Part shown: one piece after another, positions 54,171-62,619 of the stretch
How the letters are laid out: every line of letters starts with the position of its first letter
Position numbering within the stretch: position 1 is the stretch's first letter
Source of the DNA: Helicobacter cetorum MIT 00-7128
GTDB lineage: Bacteria > Campylobacterota > Campylobacteria > Campylobacterales > Helicobacteraceae
Assembly: GCF_000259255.1 (NCBI RefSeq)
Contig: NC_017737.1
Span: 868,001-932,000 of the forward strand
Length of the DNA stretch: 64,000 nucleotides
Direction of reading: 5' to 3'
Position numbers and translations under genes: made by a program
Notes under the pieces: model-generated
Told to the model about the DNA's origin: nothing
Databases searched by the model: none
What the model saw: only the letters and a program-made list of their open reading frames with translations

Positions 54171-55046
54171 TTACTTCTCTTGTGGGACAAAAATAGCGCT
54201 TTTGCATTTTATATTATCATCTTTAAGCATAATGCCACTTGATAAAAGATTGTCTGCAATTTGTTTGTAACAGGTGCTGAGAGTATTCTTTCTCAAGGTA
54301 GCATCTTTTTTAAAGCTTTCATAATAACTCAGCTCTTTGTCCTTTTCAATTTCTGTTTTTAAATCGTTTTTTAAATCTTGAAGTGCTAATTCATCGTTTT
54401 TTAGGTCATAACTATGCTTTAAGATTTCTTCTTGGTCTTTTATGTCTTGTTTGATAGACTTTATTTTTCTTTGTTGTTCTTTAATCTTGTATTTGTAATT
54501 TTCTAAATCAATATTTTCGCCATTATAATAATTGCCATAAACATAATCAGCCAATGAAACCAACAAAGCGCATCGTTTATCGCTTTTTAAACCATCATCA
54601 CCATTCTTAGCTAGGTTTTCGCTCATTTTGGCATAGCAAGGGGCAATTCTTTTGTTAAGCTCAATTACATAACTACGACTACTGCTATTAAAACCTCGCA
54701 CGCTGTTTTTTATCATCTCTTTGTCTTTTTCGCTGAAAGGTTGTCCTAAAGTGAGTTGTTTATCTAGGTCTGCAAAAAATGCTTTTTTCTTTGTCAATTC
54801 TGCTTTTTGAGCTGTAGCGATTTGTGCATTCTCACAATTGCTTTGATAATTAGGGTGTGCCTTGACATAAGCAATTGCTTTTTCTGGGTTCATTTTGTCT
54901 AGCATAGCATCAACATTTTTGCACTCCGCAATAGTCTTTTCCCTTTCCTTATCATTTTTTACAAAATAATCCACGCTTTTAGCACTTTCAGCATAGCTCA
55001 CACCCATTAGACCTACTAAACACAACGAAATGAATTTCAAACGCAT
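54171..55046 (-). CDS. EexN-like periplasmic protein of the transfer locus
   Basis: 291 residues; signal peptide MRLKFISLCLVGLMGVSYA with no lipobox. The mature N terminus carries the pattern of EexN entry-exclusion proteins: DYFVKNDKEREKTIAECKN and later AHPNYQSNCENAQIATA (the C-x-N-A-x-x-A motif). The rest is a helical, Cys-containing, Lys/Glu-rich domain with a coiled coil (KEQQRKIKSIKQDIKDQEE). Entry-exclusion proteins in recipients block redundant transfer. If correct, it would be a larger, non-lipidated relative. It is upstream of the VirB6-like gene by 3 bp. Confidence 0.55.
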   Translation of the reverse strand: MRLKFISLCLVGLMGVSYAESAKSVDYFVKNDKEREKTIAECKNVDAMLDKMNPEKAIAYVKAHPNYQSNCENAQIATAQKAELTKKKAFFADLDKQLTLGQPFSEKDKEMIKNSVRGFNSSSRSYVIELNKRIAPCYAKMSENLAKNGDDGLKSDKRCALLVSLADYVYGNYYNGENIDLENYKYKIKEQQRKIKSIKQDIKDQEEILKHSYDLKNDELALQDLKNDLKTEIEKDKELSYYESFKKDATLRKNTLSTCYKQIADNLLSSGIMLKDDNIKCKSAIFVPQEK

Positions 55047-55098
55047 TAAATATCCTTTATCACTAATTTTACATTGATTTTCTAAAGTCTTATTTTAG

Positions 55099-55104
55099 TA
55101 TAAT
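55099..55104 (+). promoter_or_regulatory. Candidate -10 box of the HipA-like gene
   Basis: TATAAT in the context TTAGTATAATCTAG, 57 bp before the ATG at 55161. Confidence 0.45.
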
Positions 55105-55160
55105 CTAGCTAATAATGTAGCAAATAGCAGATAAGGGAGTAGAAGAAAAAAGGATTTTTT

Positions 55161-56501
55161 ATGACTATCAAAATCTATAAGAATAAGCAAATGTTTGGGG
55201 AGATTGTGGGGGACAATCTCTACTTACTCAATACGCAAGGTGTTTTAGAACTAAATAACAATGCTTGGTATTTATTTGAAGAGCTTTTGCCTGAGGGCAT
55301 AGATTTAAAGATTATGCGCAAGCGTTTTAGAACAAGCGATAAAGAAATGCTTACTCTTTTAACCAACACTATCGGTGATTTTAGTTTTAATTGCATTAAA
55401 GATGAAATTATTCTTTCTCATATAAATACTTCTACTCTTAAATTCCCTACCATTTTAGATTACTCCCTAAATATTGAAAAAGAAAAGCTTGAGATTAAAG
55501 AGGATACGATTTTAGAAACAAATATCCCCACACAAAAACTATCCATTAGCGGACACCAACATAAATTGCAAGTCCTACTAAAAGATAAGACCATTACAGA
55601 AGGTTATTCTAACTTTATTTTAAAACCTGCGAATGTTGGAGTTTGCTCCATATTGAGCATCAATGAGCATATGCACATGTGCTTTATGAAAGAATTTGGT
55701 TTTGAAGTGCCTTTTAACGCCCTGATATATGATGAAAGATTGCAAGATTATCATTATGTAATTCAAAGATTTGATATAGATAATAAGGGGGAAAAATACG
55801 CTCAAATAAGTTTAAATACACTTATGCAACATAGAAACAATCAAAAATATCAAGGCTCTATGGAAAATATCTCAAAATTTTTAGCCAACAAATTAAATGA
55901 AAAGCAAAAACTAGATTTTTTAAGCTATGTTTATGCGAATGTATTATTAAATAATGGAGATTTGCATAAAAAAAATATTTCTTTCAAACAAAACTTGGAT
56001 TTAACCCCTGCTTATGATGTGATTAATTGTGCTTTGCTTAATAAGGGTTTTGATAGAAATGCGAGTTGTTTGAGCGTTAAGGGCAAGCTTAATGGTATCA
56101 ATATCAATAGTTTTAAGGATAGCATTACTAATCTTGGGCTTGATGTTGCAAAAACTTTTGAAAAATTGCAGAGTTTATATGCAATATATAAAGAAAAATA
56201 TCCTTTGTATATCCAAACTTTTGCTGAACATTTTGATAATGCTAAAATGAAAAATATCATGATAGAAACTTTTTGTAAAAATATTAAAGCCCAAGAAAAT
56301 ATAAAAATCAATGACAAGTTAAAAGAGCGATTTGGCTTTAAAGAGCCTAGCGTTCAACCGATTTTGCCAGCAAATAAGCCTACCAATGCACCTATCCTTA
56401 ATAACAGATATCGCACAACCAACCCCAAATACCCCTATAACAACCGATTTGCCAACAATAAAAACAAAGGGAGCAGAGATGATGATAGGTTTGGTTTGTA
56501 G
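55161..56501 (+). CDS. HipA-family Ser/Thr kinase
   Basis: 446 residues; the ATG follows AAAAAGGATTTTTT. HipA-type kinase: the P-loop-like SISGHQHKL (about 128-136), FILKP (Lys155), catalytic NNGDLHKKN (264-272, Asp267) and PAYDVI (Asp286) are intact. An N-terminal ~120-residue domain precedes the kinase and a Asn/Pro/Arg-rich tail follows (ending about 400-446). HipA toxins phosphorylate glutamyl-tRNA synthetase and similar targets, but CtkA of H. pylori plasticity zones shows that such kinases can also be secreted effectors. No HipB repressor gene is adjacent. The target is unknown. Confidence 0.85.
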   Translation: MTIKIYKNKQMFGEIVGDNLYLLNTQGVLELNNNAWYLFEELLPEGIDLKIMRKRFRTSDKEMLTLLTNTIGDFSFNCIKDEIILSHINTSTLKFPTILDYSLNIEKEKLEIKEDTILETNIPTQKLSISGHQHKLQVLLKDKTITEGYSNFILKPANVGVCSILSINEHMHMCFMKEFGFEVPFNALIYDERLQDYHYVIQRFDIDNKGEKYAQISLNTLMQHRNNQKYQGSMENISKFLANKLNEKQKLDFLSYVYANVLLNNGDLHKKNISFKQNLDLTPAYDVINCALLNKGFDRNASCLSVKGKLNGININSFKDSITNLGLDVAKTFEKLQSLYAIYKEKYPLYIQTFAEHFDNAKMKNIMIETFCKNIKAQENIKINDKLKERFGFKEPSVQPILPANKPTNAPILNNRYRTTNPKYPYNNRFANNKNKGSRDDDRFGL

Positions 56502-56513
56502 GCAATTATCTAA

Positions 56514-57848
56514 TTACATTTCCATTCCGCCATTGCTTTTACTATTCTTTTGGTATTTGTTGTATGGCGTGTTGTTTGGGTATCTTGGCGTGTTAGAGTG
56601 ATTAGTTAAAGGCGTATTGTCATTCTTGTTGTGGCTTAAATCAAGTTTGTTTTCTAGTTTATTTTCTATCACTTTAATGATTTCTAAACTTCTTTGTTGG
56701 ATAAATTTTTCTCCAGACTTTAGCCACTCTTCAGGTAAATTGTATTTTTCATGGCGTTTAAAGGTAAAATTAGAGAGCTTGCTTAGATTTTTGATGTGGC
56801 GTTGTTGTCCAAATAAAGAGGCTTGTTGCTTAAAAGAAAAGTCTAACTGACTCCTACTTGTGCTATTTTTTAAATCAAAAACTTGCAACATTTCATTGAG
56901 CTGGTTATAACAAATAATGTTAAAAAAAGAAAATCCATTATCAAAAATAGGGGCAGGTTTTACTAGCTTATTGGTATCATTATCTATGAGCATACCATAA
57001 TTACCTAGATGTCTGTCGGTATTACAAATGAGAGCATCAAATAATAATAAATCATCTAATTTATCAGGGTTATAAATGGTTTTAATCTTTTCAATTAAGC
57101 TAAAACCATCGCTAATTAAATCTTCTCTGTCTAAACAATAATATATTGGCAAGTAGCCATATTGTTCATCGGTAAAAATTTCACAAGAACTCACTAATTG
57201 CTTGTGAAATTGTTTTAAATCATAAGTGATATGTTCAAACTCTAAAGCTTGTGCGATTTGAGCCATATAAAATTCAGCATAAGCCTCTTTGCCACCATTA
57301 GCATATTCTTGGGTTTGCCCTTTTAATAGTTCAATTTTATTGTTCTCTTTATTTCTATGCCAACATTTTTTAAGCATTCCATTAGTGGTGAGTTCAGGGC
57401 TAGTAATAAGACCCTTAATGGTTGTAGAATAACCTGTGAAAGCTACTAAAGCTAAAGTTTCATTAAAAGAGTTGGTATAAAGATTGTAATCTTGCCATTG
57501 ATAATTGTTATCGCTTGGGATTATCCAAAAAGTATCATTTAGAGATAGGGCTAATGTTATATCTACATAAGACATAAAATTTGATTCATCTAAGCATAAA
57601 GAATTAACAATGTCTTCTACAAAGGCTCTGTTTTTGGGGATTTTTCGTTGTTTTATCCATTTTTCTAAGCTTTTTTCTAAACGCATTTCTTTGTCTAAAG
57701 ATAATGGCAATAAATCTTGTCTAATAACTTGAATATTGTTTAAGCCATAAGATACCGCCTTAATGTTATTACTCAAGTGTGTTTTTTCTACTAGCTCAAA
57801 TTTTAGCACCTCTACATCTTTATTCTTTAAAACATATTGCTTATTCAT
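56514..57848 (-). CDS. Second HipA/CtkA-like kinase
   Basis: 444 residues. Kinase loop ICNTDRHLGNYG (about 275-286) and PIFDNG (about 300-305) match the NFDRHxGNWG / PIFDxG motifs of CtkA (H. pylori JHP0940). A nucleotide-binding Lys is likely in ELLKG (~176). N-terminal 150 residues are unrelated to the first kinase. The Asn/Pro/Tyr-rich, basic C-terminal tail (TPRYPNNTPYNKYQKN) resembles that of the convergent kinase gene 12 bp away. Start ATG at 57848. Possible secreted or intracellular kinase; substrate unknown. Confidence 0.75.
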   Translation of the reverse strand: MNKQYVLKNKDVEVLKFELVEKTHLSNNIKAVSYGLNNIQVIRQDLLPLSLDKEMRLEKSLEKWIKQRKIPKNRAFVEDIVNSLCLDESNFMSYVDITLALSLNDTFWIIPSDNNYQWQDYNLYTNSFNETLALVAFTGYSTTIKGLITSPELTTNGMLKKCWHRNKENNKIELLKGQTQEYANGGKEAYAEFYMAQIAQALEFEHITYDLKQFHKQLVSSCEIFTDEQYGYLPIYYCLDREDLISDGFSLIEKIKTIYNPDKLDDLLLFDALICNTDRHLGNYGMLIDNDTNKLVKPAPIFDNGFSFFNIICYNQLNEMLQVFDLKNSTSRSQLDFSFKQQASLFGQQRHIKNLSKLSNFTFKRHEKYNLPEEWLKSGEKFIQQRSLEIIKVIENKLENKLDLSHNKNDNTPLTNHSNTPRYPNNTPYNKYQKNSKSNGGMEM

Positions 57849-57899
57849 TGTTTTCTCTTTGGCTCAAATTTTAATTATTATACTCAAACCTATCTAACC

Positions 57900-59648
57900 T
57901 TAACTCACCTTTCTTAATCCCTTAAACACTTCTTCATTAGGTTTTAAAGGGATGTTTAAACATTTAAGCAATCTTTTGTTTTTGAAATAATAGTTGGCTT
58001 TGAGCTTTAAAGGCGTTGCATAATGCCCACTTACTAGAATAATCACTTCATCTTTGTTGATATTCATAATATCTTGCACAGAGACTAATTCATAACCCTC
58101 TTCAGAATAAGAGCTTGTGCCACCAAAAATCACTTGATTTTTCTCAGTAGAGCGATTTCGTTTTTCTCGTGTGTATTTGCCTATTTCTTCGCTAAGCTGT
58201 TTAGCGTAATCTAAGTCATTCATTTTAAAAACTACTCTATAAGCTACTGTGTTATTAACAATTCTAGCGTCTTCTTTGCTATAGTATTTTTCTATGAGCG
58301 CATTAGATTGCGTGATAAACATAATTACTACGCCATAACTCCTACTTAATGCTGGCATTTCTAATAAAAAAGGAAGTTTTCCAAATCTCACAAACTCATC
58401 TAAAATGAAATACACTCTTTCATTAAATTTTTTGCTTTCTCTTAGTAAGAGATTTTTACCTATGCTTTCTAAAAGAACTCTAATTAAGGGGGCTAGAATA
58501 TCAATGTCAGTTTGAGCAATTTTAATATAAAGGCTGATATTTTTACGCCTTAAATCTTCATATTCAAAGCTCATAGAAGAAGTGGCTTCTTTGATAGGAT
58601 AGCTAGTGAATACTTGTGTGAATTTTGAATACATATTTCTAATGCTTGCAAATTCTTTTTCGTTAGAATTAGCCCATTTATTCGCCTCATTTCTAACAAT
58701 AGGATCTAACATGCCCTCTTCCACTATAATGTTACCTTTTTTATCTCTTTGTAATCTATTGACTGTGCCATCATAATTTCTTGGGTCATTGACATCTAAA
58801 TAGACTTGTTCGCTTACTTGCCTATACCATAAATTCTCTGGGTTAGCTTGTGTGTTTAAGATAGGATTTCCACTGCTATCTCTTTCTAGCATAGGCTCAT
58901 TATTGTCATCTAATATAAAATTACCATCTTGGTCAACTTTATGGATATAAAGTTCTCTATAATAAGGGCTTTTAGGGTGGATTAAGGGAACAAAGTTTTG
59001 AATAGGCGCAAAAGCCAAATCAAACAAAAAGCTTTCTTGCTTAACGCATAAATCATAAAGAGCATAAAAGGCAAATAAGTTTCCAGCCTGCTCCCTCCAA
59101 TAAGAATCGCCCTCTTTGCCATCAATGCTGGTAAAAATAGTTTTACTGACTTCTTCTGCCAATCTTCTTTTTCTGTCAAAATTTAGTTTTTCTACAATGC
59201 GCTTATCAAAAGGGTTGAATTTTAAGGAATTGTCATCGCCTAGTGGATTAAAAATATAAATTTCATTGCCTAAGACTTGCTGTCTATAACCAGCTGTTAA
59301 ATCGCATAATTCTCCCTTAATATCTAGCACCACTACGGAGCTTTTTAAAGTTAGCAAATTAGGAATAGCTACTGCGGCAGTTTTACCACTTCCAGGTGGT
59401 GCAATGATTAAGGTGGATAAAGGCGTATCATAATAGACTGGTTTGTTGTTGTGCAAACCCACCACTACGCCTTGTTTGAAATTTAAATCCATAGGGTGTT
59501 CTACACTAACGCCTAGAGTTAAAATACCACAAAGTGCTTGGCTTAGATTTTTATAGTAGCTATTATGGAAAGTTTGAATACCTTTAAAACCTTTATTAAA
59601 ACCTTTATAAAGAATGTTAGAGCTTTTTTTAAGGGTGTTTTTTGTCAT
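57900..59648 (-). CDS. virD4: VirD4/TraG-type coupling ATPase, main part
   Basis: 582 residues. Walker A APPGSGKT (83-90) and Walker B YFILDEFVRFG (~412) are clear; the FTSID...REQAGN region and the PIKEATSSMSFEYE stretch belong to the motor domain. VirD4 brings the relaxase-DNA complex to the type IV channel. It starts with ATGA overlapping the stop of the 177-residue membrane gene, which carries the HGKAKWAS motif usually found in the N-terminal part of one VirD4 chain. It lacks its own membrane helices. Confidence 0.88.
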   Translation of the reverse strand: MTKNTLKKSSNILYKGFNKGFKGIQTFHNSYYKNLSQALCGILTLGVSVEHPMDLNFKQGVVVGLHNNKPVYYDTPLSTLIIAPPGSGKTAAVAIPNLLTLKSSVVVLDIKGELCDLTAGYRQQVLGNEIYIFNPLGDDNSLKFNPFDKRIVEKLNFDRKRRLAEEVSKTIFTSIDGKEGDSYWREQAGNLFAFYALYDLCVKQESFLFDLAFAPIQNFVPLIHPKSPYYRELYIHKVDQDGNFILDDNNEPMLERDSSGNPILNTQANPENLWYRQVSEQVYLDVNDPRNYDGTVNRLQRDKKGNIIVEEGMLDPIVRNEANKWANSNEKEFASIRNMYSKFTQVFTSYPIKEATSSMSFEYEDLRRKNISLYIKIAQTDIDILAPLIRVLLESIGKNLLLRESKKFNERVYFILDEFVRFGKLPFLLEMPALSRSYGVVIMFITQSNALIEKYYSKEDARIVNNTVAYRVVFKMNDLDYAKQLSEEIGKYTREKRNRSTEKNQVIFGGTSSYSEEGYELVSVQDIMNINKDEVIILVSGHYATPLKLKANYYFKNKRLLKCLNIPLKPNEEVFKGLRKVS

Positions 59649-60178
59649 GTGTTTTTCCTTTTAAGAGAGAGTTTACTTTTAAGATTTTTAAGCGTTTGTG
59701 GGGCTTGTTTGATGCCATAATACACCCCTTTAATCCCCTTAAACACCCCCATAACACAATCTTTAATGATAATAATCAATTGACACGCAAATACTAGACA
59801 AGATAGTCCTAAAAATAAGGGTAAGAAAGGTAATCTCAAAATAAAACTAAAAAGAGATTTGACAAACTTTAAGGGGCTATAAGCTAGTTTTTCTATCTCT
59901 CTTACACTCGCCCACTTTGCTTTTCCATGCGAAGTGAGGGTGTTATCACTAGAAAGCAAGTAAATGCTTATTGTTAAGGGCATTAGAGCAAAAACAAAGG
60001 CTTTATACACTTCAAATTTAAAGCTTGTAAAATGCGAAAGATTAGAAAGTATGAGTTGGCTAAATTGATAGGTTTGGGTGAAATTTTTTAAATCAAATCC
60101 TAAAAATAGGCTATACATAAAGATTAAGGGAGCTAAAATGAGAGAGATTGAAATAAAATATGGTTTGTATTGCAACAT
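59645..60178 (-). CDS. Membrane subunit with split VirD4 N-terminal motif
   Basis: 177 residues. Membrane helices at about 5-25, 55-75 and 105-125; between them, LTSHGKAKWASVREIEK (about 82-98) matches the HGSARWA motif at the start of TraG/VirD4 cytoplasmic domains. The C-terminal end is Lys-rich. The stop overlaps the VirD4 start (ATGA). I infer the coupling protein is split into a membrane half and a motor half; alternatively it is an accessory protein that shares this motif. Confidence 0.55.
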   Translation of the reverse strand: MLQYKPYFISISLILAPLIFMYSLFLGFDLKNFTQTYQFSQLILSNLSHFTSFKFEVYKAFVFALMPLTISIYLLSSDNTLTSHGKAKWASVREIEKLAYSPLKFVKSLFSFILRLPFLPLFLGLSCLVFACQLIIIIKDCVMGVFKGIKGVYYGIKQAPQTLKNLKSKLSLKRKNT

Positions 60179-60186
60179 TTTAATCC

Positions 60187-62385
60187 TTAAATAGCGTGCC
60201 TATTTTGCTTATTATTTAAGTTTTCATTAAAGGCAACAAGCTGTTTTTTAAAGTTAAAAGGTAGGGGCATGAGCCTATCAATTTGATTGAGAGCTTTAAG
60301 AGTTTGTTGCTTAAAGGCACTATTGCAAGGTTTTTGTAAAATGCCTATCTTGGCGTTAATGGCTGTTTTAAAATTTTCTTCATTAAGGGTTTTGGTATTT
60401 AAGAGTTTGCTAAGTCTTAAATCATTAGAAAAAGATTGACTAAAAGGCGTGTGAATTGTTGGAGGCTTTCTAGTAACATTTAGGGCGTATTTAGTAAGGG
60501 GGATTGAAAGCTCATTAGTAGTGCTTAGAATTATCTTAGTATCCTTAGGTATGTTGTAAAAAAGTGAATCTAAAAATGGCTTAGTGGTCTCTAAAAAATC
60601 ACTTTGAAAAACACTCACAACTAGGCTGTTTTTAGGGTCTAGTTCTTTATGTAATTGCATAAAGCTTAAAGCGTTAGTGGGGTCATCAGCAATGATAATT
60701 TGCTTAATGTGTTCTAATTTAGTGGTAGGGTTTTTGAGAATGCTTATGTTTTTAATTTTTGTATGATTTAAGGTGCTTATTTCTTGCATAGCGATTTTAT
60801 TGTCCTTTGCATTAAACAAAGCCACGCAAACTTCCTTGTTTTCATCTAGCCTAAAGCTTTGTTTATAATTTTCTAGCAAATCAGCATCTAGGTTATTGAA
60901 GTAGGGGTGGTTATTTTCTAAGGGGTTCAAGGCATTGAAAGTATCTGTGATTTCATCATACTTACTTTCTATAAAAATAGAAGTGTTGGCAAGTAAATCT
61001 AGGGCTTTACTAGGTTCATTTAAGGCTTGTTTGAATGCCAATTTAAAGGGTTTTAGAGAATGGATTGTTTCTAAGACTTCTAAGGCTGTTTGGGTTTTTT
61101 CTTGGTTTTGTAAGTCAATGAGTGCGTTTTTTATAAATGCGCTCACACTCTTTAAATTGACTTCCTTATTTTCTATAATATGAGCTAGTTTCAAATCATC
61201 ATTACAATCTTTTGAAAAAGGTGTATAGATAGTGGGGAATTGTTGTAAAAGGGCATATAAAATACCCTCGCATTTTTCTTTATATCCCTTACCCTTAATA
61301 TCATTATCAAAGGCTAAGATGATATTAAAACTCTCTTGTGGCTTGCTAACAGGCTTTGGCTTTCTGTATTCTCTAGTTTTTTCTACTTGCTTGTTGTAGA
61401 TAGGCATATTTTTTTCTTTTTGATAATTTTTGATGGTGTCGGTGTAGGTTTCTACTACCACGCTATTAAAATCATCACTAGCTTTGCCTTGCTTGACTAG
61501 CTCTTGCCATTGTTCTTCTTCTCTTAAATAGCTTTTATATGCTCCTTGTTGTCTGCTATGTAATTGCTTAAAAAAGCTTTGAAAAAAGAGTTCTAATTTT
61601 TGTTCGTTAAATTGTCCTGCGGTGCTAATTAAAACGCTTTCTTTAGGCTCTAAGCCTTGTAACTCTAAATAAGCCAGACTATCAAAGATATTTTCGCTTA
61701 AAATGATATTTTTAACTAAGCTCAAGTCTTTAGGCATTAAGACTTCTATACCTTTACTTCCTTGTGCGATAGATTTTAAGGGTTTGTCTCTTATGTTGCC
61801 CTCTTTATCTGTAGTTAAGGGGGTATTTAAGCGTTTGTTAATGCCACATTGATGAATGGGTATGACATTAAGCTTTTTATCTTCAAAAGCTAAGTAGGTT
61901 GCAAGGATTAGATTATTAAAGCTATCAGTCTTTAAATGCTCTTTATAAGGTTCTAATAAGCTTGTATCAATCTCACGCTTTTTAATGAGTGTGGCATTTT
62001 CTAAATCATAGGGTTTAAGGGCATTAAATTCATCTCTTATCTTTTGAATTTCTTCGTTGTTCTCATTAGAATTATCCCTTGCTTTGAGATTATCTTGTTT
62101 GTTAAGATAATCTTCTAACTTCCCAGCGATTAAGTCTTCAATTTTAAGGTTTCTATCCTTACAAAAAGTGATGATATTACCGACCTTGTCTGTATGGGTT
62201 TCTTTGTAGGTATAGCTAATGGAGCCATCTTTATTTTGATTTTTAAAGATGACTAAACTTCCCTCTTCATTTTCATGCTTTAAAACAGGATTATTCTTAC
62301 TTGTCTTGTCCTTGTTATAAACATAGCCATTATCTAATAAAATCTCATGTAAGGGCAAGGCAGTGAGATTAGGGATATAACTCAT
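60187..62385 (-). CDS. Primase-like protein with TOPRIM domain and degenerate duplicate
   Basis: 732 residues. The N terminus is a DUF3991-like region (YKETHTDKVGNIITFCKDR, no CHC2 zinc finger seen). Around residue 358, IILAFDNDIKGKGYKEK carries the TOPRIM DxD. A second copy of this module lies at about 560-700: IILSENIFDSLAYLELQGLE and IIIADDPTNALSFMQLHKEL align, as do TIYTPFSKDCNDDLKL and TIHTPFSQSFSNDLRL, but the second lacks the acidic pair. Likely a plasmid/ICE-type primase or accessory used in DNA processing. Confidence 0.65.
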   Translation of the reverse strand: MSYIPNLTALPLHEILLDNGYVYNKDKTSKNNPVLKHENEEGSLVIFKNQNKDGSISYTYKETHTDKVGNIITFCKDRNLKIEDLIAGKLEDYLNKQDNLKARDNSNENNEEIQKIRDEFNALKPYDLENATLIKKREIDTSLLEPYKEHLKTDSFNNLILATYLAFEDKKLNVIPIHQCGINKRLNTPLTTDKEGNIRDKPLKSIAQGSKGIEVLMPKDLSLVKNIILSENIFDSLAYLELQGLEPKESVLISTAGQFNEQKLELFFQSFFKQLHSRQQGAYKSYLREEEQWQELVKQGKASDDFNSVVVETYTDTIKNYQKEKNMPIYNKQVEKTREYRKPKPVSKPQESFNIILAFDNDIKGKGYKEKCEGILYALLQQFPTIYTPFSKDCNDDLKLAHIIENKEVNLKSVSAFIKNALIDLQNQEKTQTALEVLETIHSLKPFKLAFKQALNEPSKALDLLANTSIFIESKYDEITDTFNALNPLENNHPYFNNLDADLLENYKQSFRLDENKEVCVALFNAKDNKIAMQEISTLNHTKIKNISILKNPTTKLEHIKQIIIADDPTNALSFMQLHKELDPKNSLVVSVFQSDFLETTKPFLDSLFYNIPKDTKIILSTTNELSIPLTKYALNVTRKPPTIHTPFSQSFSNDLRLSKLLNTKTLNEENFKTAINAKIGILQKPCNSAFKQQTLKALNQIDRLMPLPFNFKKQLVAFNENLNNKQNRHAI

Positions 62386-62388
62386 AAT

Positions 62389-62607
62389 CTAGCTTTCTAG
62401 TCTTTTAATCTCTTTAAGCCAAGTTTGTTCAAATTTTTCTATTAAAGCATGCGTTTCTTGTGGGTTATTCATGTTATGAGAAAGATTACTAAAAAACTCC
62501 GCCACCTTGTTGTTGCAATCTACATGACTAGCTATTTGGTGCATACCTAAAAAAGATTGCTTGATAGTGTTTAATCTAATTTGTAAGATTTGTTGTTCGG
62601 CATTCAT
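62389..62607 (-). CDS. Small hypothetical protein
   Basis: 72 residues, beginning MNAEQQILQIRLNTIKQSF; helical and charged (ends WLKEIKRLES), soluble. The ATG has TTAAAAGGAGCTAAA just before it. It is the gene before the primase-like gene, 3 bp apart, and follows the Cys-rich gene by 12 bp, so it is part of the same transcript. No family recognised. Confidence 0.6.
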   Translation of the reverse strand: MNAEQQILQIRLNTIKQSFLGMHQIASHVDCNNKVAEFFSNLSHNMNNPQETHALIEKFEQTWLKEIKRLES

Positions 62608-62619
62608 TTTTAGCTCCTT

